A stretch of DNA of 34,196 bases from Cryomorphaceae bacterium (GTDB lineage: Bacteria; Bacteroidota; Bacteroidia; Flavobacteriales; Schleiferiaceae). Location: contig SKIJ01000040.1 in NCBI GenBank assembly GCA_007116495.1, positions 1 to 34,196 of the forward strand, in the 5' to 3' direction. Position 1 is the first letter of the stretch. Each line of letters opens with the position of its first letter. Below, in pieces: positions 17,179-23,479 of the stretch. The notes under the pieces are model-generated. The model searched no databases, was not told where the DNA came from, and saw only the letters and a list, made by a program, of their open reading frames with translations. A program made the translations under genes and the position numbers.

Positions 17179-17198
17179 GCCGACTCTCGTCGGCTTTT
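17172..17198 (-). terminator. Intrinsic terminator of tRNA-Arg
   Basis: A perfect 10-bp stem (AAAAGCCGAC at 17175-17184, GTCGGCTTTT at 17189-17198) with a TCTC loop lies 10 bp after the 3' end of the tRNA gene. On the minus strand it is followed by seven T. The A/T run is shared with the neighbouring long inverted repeat. Confidence 0.85.
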
Positions 17199-17207
17199 CT
17201 CTCTTAG

Positions 17208-17281
17208 TGACTCCGGGAGGATTCGAACCTCCAACCTCCTGATCCGTAGTCAGGTGCTCTATCCAGTTAAGCTACGGAGCC
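17208..17281 (-). tRNA. tRNA-Arg (anticodon ACG)
   Basis: A 74-nt tRNA on the minus strand. The acceptor stem GGCTCCG pairs with CGGAGTC (one G-T), and the discriminator base is A. The D-arm contains TAGCTTAACTGGATAGAGCA. The anticodon arm CCTGA-CTACGGA-TCAGG gives anticodon ACG. The T-arm GGAGGTTCGAATCCTCC is canonical. The 3' CCA is not encoded. ACG is normally edited to ICG and reads CGU, CGC and CGA. Confidence 0.97.
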
Positions 17282-17301
17282 ATTGTTCTGTTTTGCGGGT
17301 G

Positions 17302-17331
17302 CAAAGATACACATAGAAACATCCCGTACAA
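17302..17331 (-). promoter_or_regulatory. Consensus promoter of tRNA-Arg
   Basis: On the minus strand this reads TTG (17329-17331), a 19-bp spacer and TATCTTTG (17302-17309), a full match to the Bacteroidetes sigma-A promoter TTG-N17-20-TAnnTTTG. The element lies 20 bp before the mature tRNA 5' end. It is the only promoter in this window with both elements ideal. Confidence 0.85.
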
Positions 17332-17499
17332 GCATTACTAATTTTTTTTTCAATTTATTTCACCCTGCTCTATTCTTCAACGTCACATAACCACTCCCTG
17401 ATCAATCACTCAAACCACAATCACAAAAAATCACACTGAATAATACCCATTTGCATCCATTCACAACCAAACATTTCGCAACAATTACCAATCGTAGTC

Positions 17500-17725
17500 A
17501 TTCGTGACCATTCGTGGCAATAACAATCAGTGACAATTAATTCCTATTTGTGGTAATTCGCGATCATTCGTGGCAAAAACATCCGTGACAATTAATTCCC
17601 ATTCGTGTTAATTCGTGACCATTCGTGGCAATAATAATCAGTGACAATTAAATCATTCGTGTTAATTCGTGATCATTCGTGGCAAAACAATTCGTGGCAA
17701 AGAACATTCGCAGTATTTCGTGGTC
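17500..17725. repeat. Degenerate tandem repeat, ~55-bp unit, about four copies
   Basis: Units begin with ATTCGTGACCATTCGTGGCA or close variants at 17500, 17556, 17611 and 17665, with a partial fifth at about 17715. Periods are 56, 55, 54 and 50 bp. Each unit also holds CAGTGACAATTAA or a variant, then ATTCGTGTT. There is no spacer/repeat alternation as in CRISPR. The repeat fills the spacer between tRNA-Arg and mntR and has no coding frame. Confidence 0.8.
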
Positions 17726-17781
17726 GAGCAAACATCAAATTTAGATGAGACGAATTTTTTTTCTACGCACTACCCAAACCG

Positions 17782-17789
17782 TATATTTG
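17782..17789 (+). promoter_or_regulatory. -7 promoter element of the metal-uptake operon
   Basis: TATATTTG fits TAnnTTTG and lies 12 bp before the mntR ATG at 17802. At about 18 bp upstream the sequence is T-rich (TTC) rather than TTG. The element overlaps a palindrome that extends into the coding start. Confidence 0.7.
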
Positions 17790-17809
17790 CGGCATATTAT
17801 AATGCAAAT
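17785..17809. promoter_or_regulatory. Candidate MntR/DtxR operator
   Basis: A 25-bp imperfect palindrome with perfect ATTTGC/GCAAAT ends and an ATA-T-TAT centre spans the -7 element, the transcription start region and the first codons of mntR. TTTGC/GCAAA half-sites resemble those reported for MntR-type regulators. Autoregulation is inferred. Confidence 0.5.
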
Positions 17810-18476
17810 GAGTAAACCGCTGAGTCTAACCGAGGAAAACTACCTCAAAACGATTTTTTCGCTGAGCGATGGGCAAGACAACGCCGTCAATACATCTGCT
17901 TTGGCCAAACAAATTAACATTGCCTCCAGCTCGGTAACCGACATGCTCAAGCGATTGGGCGAAAAAGGATACATCCACTACGAAAAATATCAGGGCGTGC
18001 GCCTTACAGACAGCGGCCGAAGCATCGCCATAAACATCATTCGCAAACACCGACTCTGGGAGGTTTTCCTGGTGGACAAACTGCACTTTAGTTGGGATGA
18101 AGTCCACGAAGTGGCCGAACAATTGGAACACATACGGTCAAAAAAACTCACCACCAGACTCTACGAGTTTCTCAATAAACCCAAGTTTGATCCCCACGGC
18201 GACCCCATCCCCGATGAAAACGGAAATTTCCCCGATATGGAACGCAACATGCTCACCGATTTCAATGAGGGCGACACCGTAACCATCCTCGGCGTAAACG
18301 ACGACTCGCCCGACTTCTTAAAATACCTCGAGCAACTCAACCTCAAACTTGGCAGCATATTGACCATCAACACCATTCTCTCCCACGATAGATCCATGGA
18401 GTTGCGAAATCAGCACAATAAAACAATCATGTTATCCTATATCTCATGTCAACACATCTTTTGCAAAAAATCGTAA
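17802..18476 (+). CDS. mntR: DtxR/MntR-family metal-dependent repressor
   Basis: A 224-residue cytoplasmic transcription regulator expected to bind Mn2+ or Fe2+ and repress metal uptake. It has a winged helix (about residues 8-75: LTEENYLKTIFSL, SSSVTDMLKRLGEKGYIHYE), a dimerisation/metal domain (about 76-140) and a C-terminal SH3-like FeoA domain (about 150-222). Candidate ligands are H83 and E87 (RKHRLWE) and H102, E106, E109 and H110 (VHEVAEQLEH). The Glu at 106 replaces the Cys of DtxR and resembles Mn-sensing MntR. The position of DtxR Met10 is Asn. The frame is open from 17745, but the promoter at 17782 excludes that start; ATG 17808 is also possible. It overlaps the next gene by 31 bp. 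Confidence 0.92.
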   Translation: MQMSKPLSLTEENYLKTIFSLSDGQDNAVNTSALAKQINIASSSVTDMLKRLGEKGYIHYEKYQGVRLTDSGRSIAINIIRKHRLWEVFLVDKLHFSWDEVHEVAEQLEHIRSKKLTTRLYEFLNKPKFDPHGDPIPDENGNFPDMERNMLTDFNEGDTVTILGVNDDSPDFLKYLEQLNLKLGSILTINTILSHDRSMELRNQHNKTIMLSYISCQHIFCKKS

Positions 18477-19441
18477 GCTCTGTTGCCATCCTGTTGGCAA
18501 TAGCTTGTCAATCGGGAAACACGAACGACCAGCCGGTACAACGCGAACGCGACATCGACCGCATACCCGAAGACCAAATAGTGCGATGGGTGGCCACTAC
18601 CGGAATGATTGGCGACGCGTTGGAAAACGTTGGCGGCAAGTACGCCAAAGTCTACACCATGATGGGCCCCGGCGTTGACCCCCACCTCTACAAGCCCTCC
18701 CCTGCTGATTTGAGTTATCTGGAAAACGCACATTTTTTCTGCCACAACGGCCTTCAACTTGAAGGGAAATTCAGCGAGATACTTGAAACCTCCTGGGGCT
18801 ATCGACGCACGTATGCCATGGTTGCAGGACTATCGGTAAACGACTTAATCGACATTGACAATTACGAGGCAAACCAGGATCCTCACTTTTGGTTTGATTT
18901 AAACCTTTGGAGCAAAGCAATAGACAGTTTAGCACTCGTGATTAGTCAAGACCTCGACGGCATCTTTGACATTTTACAGGCCAATTCACTCCGATACCGT
19001 TCGGAACTAGAAAAAGCCGACGAATGGGCCAAGCAAGTGATTGGGGACATACCGGAAGACAAACGCGTACTCGTAACCAGTCACGATGCCTTCCGCTACT
19101 TTGGAAGGGCTTACGGCATGGAGGTTCGCGCATTGCAAGGAACGTCTACCGTGAGTGAATTTGGGGTACGAGACGTCACCAATCTCGTCAATTACTTAGT
19201 AGAAAACCGCATTCCGGCCATTTTCCCCGAAAGCAGCATCTCTCCCAAATCGCTAAAGGCAGTGATTGAAGGCTGTCGGAAAAAAGGGCATGAAGTAACC
19301 TTAGGCCCAACCCTTTACGGCGATGCACTGGGAGAAACAGGCACCCCTGAAGGAACCCTAATTGGCGCATTTAGACGCAATGTGATCAACATTTATGAAG
19401 CCCTTACCGGCAATGAATATCAAGAAACTGATTATGAGTAA
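18446..19441 (+). CDS. Metal ABC transporter substrate-binding lipoprotein (TroA/ZnuA/MntA type)
   Basis: A cluster A-I solute-binding protein that captures Mn2+, Zn2+ or Fe2+ outside the inner membrane and delivers it to the permease. The 331-residue protein has a lipoprotein signal with lipobox LAIAC (Cys21). Candidate metal ligands are H80 (GVDPHLYKPSPADL), H147 (NQDPHFWFDL), E262 (IFPESSISPKSL) and D293 (LYGDALGE), and H213 (TSHDAFRYFG) is conserved nearby. There is no His-rich loop, which argues mildly against a ZnuA-type zinc protein. The start lies 31 bp inside mntR, and the end overlaps the ATPase gene by 8 bp. Confidence 0.92.
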   Translation: MSTHLLQKIVSSVAILLAIACQSGNTNDQPVQRERDIDRIPEDQIVRWVATTGMIGDALENVGGKYAKVYTMMGPGVDPHLYKPSPADLSYLENAHFFCHNGLQLEGKFSEILETSWGYRRTYAMVAGLSVNDLIDIDNYEANQDPHFWFDLNLWSKAIDSLALVISQDLDGIFDILQANSLRYRSELEKADEWAKQVIGDIPEDKRVLVTSHDAFRYFGRAYGMEVRALQGTSTVSEFGVRDVTNLVNYLVENRIPAIFPESSISPKSLKAVIEGCRKKGHEVTLGPTLYGDALGETGTPEGTLIGAFRRNVINIYEALTGNEYQETDYE

Positions 19442-20228
19442 CACACCTGCCATAGACATCCATAACCTCACCGCCAGCTACGAACGCAAGCCGGTGTTGT
19501 GGGAAATCGATTGCCAGTTTCCCCAAGGCAAGCTCGTCGGAATCGTCGGCCCCAACGGTTCGGGAAAAACCACCCTATTGAAAAACATTATGGGGCTGAT
19601 GAAACCAGACAGCGGTTACGTGCGCATCTTTGGCGACAAACTGAATTCCGTTCGCCATCGCGTGAGCTACGTTCCGCAGCGAGAAACCGTTGACTGGGAT
19701 TTTCCGGCCGACGTCATGGATGTGGTGCTGATGGGGCGATACAACCCCAAAAAACTATTTAATCGCATTACTCAGGAAGACCGCGACATCGCCGTGGAAG
19801 CCCTCAAGCGCGTCAATATGTTGGAGTTTTCTCGTCGACATATCAGTCAGCTCTCGGGCGGACAACAGCAACGGGTATTCATTGCCCGTTCACTGGCGCA
19901 GCAAGCCGATTTGTACCTGATGGACGAACCCTTTGTAGGTGTTGACGCCGCATCGGAAGACGCCATTCTTTCGCTGCTTACCGAAATGAAAAACAGCGGT
20001 AAAACTGTGGTCATCGTTCATCACGACTTGCAAACGGCCTTCGAGTATTTCGATCACATTGCCTTGCTCAATACCCGACTTGTCGCCTGCGGACCTACCG
20101 AAGAGGTGTTTACCTCCGATTTGCTGCAAGAGGCCTATGGCGGAAGACTAACGGTATTATCGCGCATTGGCGAACTCATTGCAAAAAAGGACTTCCCCAT
20201 TCGCGAAAAGGGGCAAGAAAACAACTGA
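19434..20228 (+). CDS. Metal ABC transporter ATP-binding protein
   Basis: The cytoplasmic ATPase of the metal importer, 264 residues from ATG 19434. It shows Walker A GPNGSGKTT, the Q-loop YVPQRE, signature LSGGQQQR, Walker B LYLMDEP and the switch His in VIVHHDL. Resemblance to MntB/ZnuC/TroB is clear from DWDFPADVMDVVLMGRY. The frame is open from 19395, but ATG 19434 overlaps the binding-protein stop as ATGAGTAA and gives the family start. The fused permease gene follows after 3 bp. Confidence 0.94.
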   Translation: MSNTPAIDIHNLTASYERKPVLWEIDCQFPQGKLVGIVGPNGSGKTTLLKNIMGLMKPDSGYVRIFGDKLNSVRHRVSYVPQRETVDWDFPADVMDVVLMGRYNPKKLFNRITQEDRDIAVEALKRVNMLEFSRRHISQLSGGQQQRVFIARSLAQQADLYLMDEPFVGVDAASEDAILSLLTEMKNSGKTVVIVHHDLQTAFEYFDHIALLNTRLVACGPTEEVFTSDLLQEAYGGRLTVLSRIGELIAKKDFPIREKGQENN

Positions 20229-20231
20229 TCG

Positions 20232-21500
20232 ATGGGGTCGATTTGGTCATATTTCAACGAGCCAAATTTTTGGTGGGTGCTTATGGGCACCGCATTTCTA
20301 TCGGCGGTTGCCTCGTTGGTGGGAACGTTCACCTACTTACAACGAAAATCGCTAATGGGTGATGCCATTGCCCACGGCATACTACCGGGAATTGCCGGAG
20401 GATTTTTATTGGCCGGGGAGAAAAACACCCTCATCATCATGATTGGCGCCATTCTGTGGGGAATACTCACCGTTGCTTCCATCCAATGGATTACCAAACG
20501 CACGAAACTCCAACCGTCATCAGCAATGGCCATCGTATTGAGCAGTTACTTTGGTTTGGGAATGATGCTGCTCACCGTTGTGCAGTCGAGCGGCCTACCC
20601 GACGCCTCTGGCGTAAACGCCTTTTTATTTGGCCAAGCAGCCTCCATTCTACCCGAAGACCTCCGCGTTTACAGCATTTTTGCGGTCGTCGTTATCGTTT
20701 CCTTGGCAGCGATATATCGCCCCCTCACCCTTCTAACCTTCGACAGAGCCAGTGCAGAAAGTCGAGGGTTTCGTGTAGACCAACTCGATGGTGTTTTATC
20801 GGTGCTGGTGGTCACCGCAACAGCCATCGGTATTCAAAGCATCGGACTTATTTTGATGGCGGCACTCCTCATCACACCGGCTGCTATTGCCCGCATGTGG
20901 AACACACGCCTCATAGGGATGCTCATCACCTCCGGTATCGTTGCAGCCATTGCCGCTGCCGGTGGCACCATCATTTCATTTTCCGCCCCGTCTATGCCTA
21001 CCGGACCGTGGATTGTTGTGGTACTGTTTGCCTTTACAGTTGTAAGTGTTGCCCTATCGCCACATCGCGGACTCATTCACCGCCTACGCCGCAGACAAAA
21101 CAACCAACGCATCATTCGCAAAGAAAACCTCATCAAGCGACTTTACCACCACTGGGAATCCAATCAATCCACCACAGTCGACGATGAATTACTTAGGGAA
21201 TCGCCCGAGTACAGCAGCGACTTACTACGTCGATGCGCGCGTGAAGGCTGGCTAAAAAAGCAGGGCGGCCAATGGGAAATACTCCCCGCAGGCATGCGTG
21301 AAGGGCGACGCATCACCCGGGCACACCGTTTATGGGAGCTGTACTTGAGTAAAAAACTCCGATTAAAAGACGACCACGTACACCCGTCTGCCGAGATCAT
21401 GGAACACCTCATTAGCGAAGACATAGAAGAAGAATTACTGCGCACGCTAGGGTATCCGGAAAGCGATCCTCATCAACGCAACATCCCTTACGAATCATGA
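20232..21500 (+). CDS. Metal ABC permease fused to a C-terminal DtxR-like repressor domain (YtgCR-like)
   Basis: The protein has 422 residues. Residues 1-275 are an ABC-3 permease with seven to nine hydrophobic segments and the family motifs LMGDAIAHGILPGIAGGFLL and LILMAALLITPAAIAR. After a basic linker (LIHRLRRRQNNQRIIRK) residues 298-422 resemble a DtxR-family regulator: a winged helix (ENLIKRLYHHW, then SDLLRRCAREGWLKKQGG) and a metal/dimerisation domain (ITRAHRLWELYL, HVHPSAEIMEHL). Candidate ligands are H365, E369, H384, E388, E391 and H392. Chlamydia YtgCR has the same order and is cleaved to free the repressor. Whether cleavage or DNA binding occurs here is unknown. It overlaps the next gene as ATGA. 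Confidence 0.9.
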   Translation: MGSIWSYFNEPNFWWVLMGTAFLSAVASLVGTFTYLQRKSLMGDAIAHGILPGIAGGFLLAGEKNTLIIMIGAILWGILTVASIQWITKRTKLQPSSAMAIVLSSYFGLGMMLLTVVQSSGLPDASGVNAFLFGQAASILPEDLRVYSIFAVVVIVSLAAIYRPLTLLTFDRASAESRGFRVDQLDGVLSVLVVTATAIGIQSIGLILMAALLITPAAIARMWNTRLIGMLITSGIVAAIAAAGGTIISFSAPSMPTGPWIVVVLFAFTVVSVALSPHRGLIHRLRRRQNNQRIIRKENLIKRLYHHWESNQSTTVDDELLRESPEYSSDLLRRCAREGWLKKQGGQWEILPAGMREGRRITRAHRLWELYLSKKLRLKDDHVHPSAEIMEHLISEDIEEELLRTLGYPESDPHQRNIPYES

Positions 21501-22363
21501 ATACATGGGTACTCATCAACGCACTGCTCATCTCGCTGAGCTGCTCCTTGGCGGGAGCGTTTTTAGTGCTTCGCCATCGCGCCATGCTCACCGATGCCAT
21601 TTCTCATGCCGTATTGCCCGGACTGGTACTCGCATTTCTCATCAGTGGCACGCGCAATACACCAACTATGCTCGCCGGCGCATTTGTATTTGGATTCATC
21701 TGCATCTTTCTGGTGGAATTCTTTCGAAACCGCGTACGCATTACCGACGACGCCTCCATCGGCATCGCATTTACCACACTGTTTGCCGTAGGCATCATTT
21801 TGGTAACGCGTTACGCTGATCAGGTTGACCTGGACCAAGAGTGTGTATTACACGGTGAAATCACCTTTTCTGCTCTAAAACGGATGGTATTACCGGGAAC
21901 AAATTGGGCCATTCCCGTAACATTCATCTCTTCGTTTGTCATGCTGATTGTGGTTGTGGCATTAATTGGTTTGGGCTATCACAGTCTCAAACTCACCAGC
22001 TTTAATCCCGAATACGCCACATCCATTGGCGTTTCGGTTGTTATATGGCACTACTTAGCCGGCGGATTAGCCAGTATGGTAACCATCGTTTCATTTGAAG
22101 CCGTGGGCGCTATACTGGTCATCGCACTGATGGTCATCCCCGCCGCAACGGCCTGGCAGGTAAGTACGCGTTTGCGACCGATGTTGTTTAAAACAGCGGC
22201 TTTTGCACTAAGTGGAAGCTTTATTGGCTACTGGATTGCAATTAGGCTCAACGTATCCATAGCAGGAAGCATCGCATTTTTCTTGGGCATTCAGTTTGCG
22301 ATTGTTGTTTTGATTGTCAAAGCATTACAATTAAACCATTTTAAAATGAAAAGCCCAAATTAA
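21497..22363 (+). CDS. Metal ABC transporter permease (second subunit, YtgD-like)
   Basis: A 288-residue ABC-3 family inner-membrane permease, with about eight hydrophobic segments. Family motifs are SLAGAFLVLRHRAMLTDAIS, AVLPGLVLAFLISG and VGAILVIALMVIPAATAW. It lacks a C-terminal repressor tail, in contrast to the preceding subunit, so the pore is probably a heterodimer of the two. It ends the operon. The last 23 bp overlap the 3' end of the convergent outer-membrane protein gene, and no terminator was seen between them. Confidence 0.93.
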   Translation: MNTWVLINALLISLSCSLAGAFLVLRHRAMLTDAISHAVLPGLVLAFLISGTRNTPTMLAGAFVFGFICIFLVEFFRNRVRITDDASIGIAFTTLFAVGIILVTRYADQVDLDQECVLHGEITFSALKRMVLPGTNWAIPVTFISSFVMLIVVVALIGLGYHSLKLTSFNPEYATSIGVSVVIWHYLAGGLASMVTIVSFEAVGAILVIALMVIPAATAWQVSTRLRPMLFKTAAFALSGSFIGYWIAIRLNVSIAGSIAFFLGIQFAIVVLIVKALQLNHFKMKSPN

Positions 22364-23306
22364 TCTGAGGCAGACCCAAAAATATCGGAAAATCGTCTGT
22401 TCTTCCCAATGCAACCAATTCGGGTGTTGTGTAAAACCCGAGGTCAAGTTTATAGCGTTTCCCTAAGATGCGCAAACCACCCCCAAATGAATATTGATTA
22501 TTTGGTGTTGCTAATCCAGTGGTCCAAAATTCACCAAGTAAAGAGATGTTTTTTCCCGCTCTTACCGTACCCATAATACCGGCATTGCGCAGCACAACGA
22601 CATCATCAATAAAATTATTTCTTATTTGATTGATTGTAAAGGTAATGTTGTTGTCTTTATTGCCATACGTTGCGTGAGCAGCCAAATGGGTAAATGACTC
22701 AATTCCCTCCGGAACAAAACTCGGAAATGTTCCTATTGTGGGCGCGAACGAAACCCTAAAGTCTTCGGATAAATTATATCCTATTTTGGGCCGAATGAAT
22801 GTAAACGGCATCACATCACCTAAAACAAGAGTAATCGTAGAAAATAACAAATCAGCACCGGCTGTAAGCGAAAACCAATCGGTTAATCCGTATTGCACGG
22901 TGGGTACCAAAATCGTATTTAGATGGAAAACACCTTCATTTTTATAGGGCATAAACGCACTGTTGCCCATGAGATAAACCTCCGGATTGGGATTGGAAAA
23001 CCCAAATGCAGTCGGTGACAATTCAGACGGTTTTAATTTGCGAATGCGTTTAATCATTTGCGACGAAATTTGTAACGTTGTTTCGTCTTCAAATTGAATG
23101 ATTACATAACCGTTGATTTCAGTATACTTGTTTACCAGAAGAATGCCGCGGTAGGTTTTTCCCGTTTTAAGTGTAACCTCGTACACATCCCGATCTGGTT
23201 CTTCTGTTTGTTCGGTCTTATCTCCAACGTACTGAGCATTTAGATCACTTACAAACGCAGAGATGGTGAGTAGTAGCACCGTGGCAAAGAATAGTTTTGT
23301 CTTCAT
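22341..23306 (-). CDS. Predicted outer-membrane beta-barrel protein, unknown function
   Basis: A 321-residue protein with a signal peptide (MKTKLFFATVLLLTISAFVS, cleavage likely after DLNA). Residues 40-95 hold a short domain (YEVTLKTGKTYRGILLV, ISSQMIKRIRKL) that resembles an Sm-like or PRC-type strand module. The rest alternates aromatic and polar residues in strand-turn fashion (TVQYGLTDWFSLTAGADLLF, YSFGGGLRILGKRYKLDLGF) and ends in Phe, as outer-membrane barrels do. No family name can be given. It faces the metal operon tail to tail. A link to metal uptake is possible but not shown. Confidence 0.75.
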   Translation of the reverse strand: MKTKLFFATVLLLTISAFVSDLNAQYVGDKTEQTEEPDRDVYEVTLKTGKTYRGILLVNKYTEINGYVIIQFEDETTLQISSQMIKRIRKLKPSELSPTAFGFSNPNPEVYLMGNSAFMPYKNEGVFHLNTILVPTVQYGLTDWFSLTAGADLLFSTITLVLGDVMPFTFIRPKIGYNLSEDFRVSFAPTIGTFPSFVPEGIESFTHLAAHATYGNKDNNITFTINQIRNNFIDDVVVLRNAGIMGTVRAGKNISLLGEFWTTGLATPNNQYSFGGGLRILGKRYKLDLGFYTTPELVALGRTDDFPIFLGLPQINLGFSF

Positions 23307-23479
23307 TTTTCATAGATTTTAAGTACCCCCGTTTAAATCACAATACTATTTGTTTCTCATTCTTCGGTTTACATAATGGGAGCAAAATGGCATTCATCAT
23401 TTAAATTGAAAAGGGGTTTTGTTAGACTATGCCAAAAATAAAGTAAAAATATTTATTAATCCAATTCTTACTATATTTT

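Noticed and set aside
17500-17725. Possible CRISPR array
   Set aside because: The units are degenerate along their full length, with no constant repeat alternating with unique spacers, and no cas genes are near.
20456-21187. 243-codon plus-strand frame inside the fused permease
   Set aside because: It is a shifted-frame shadow of the permease gene; its His/Arg/Pro-rich product has no domain.
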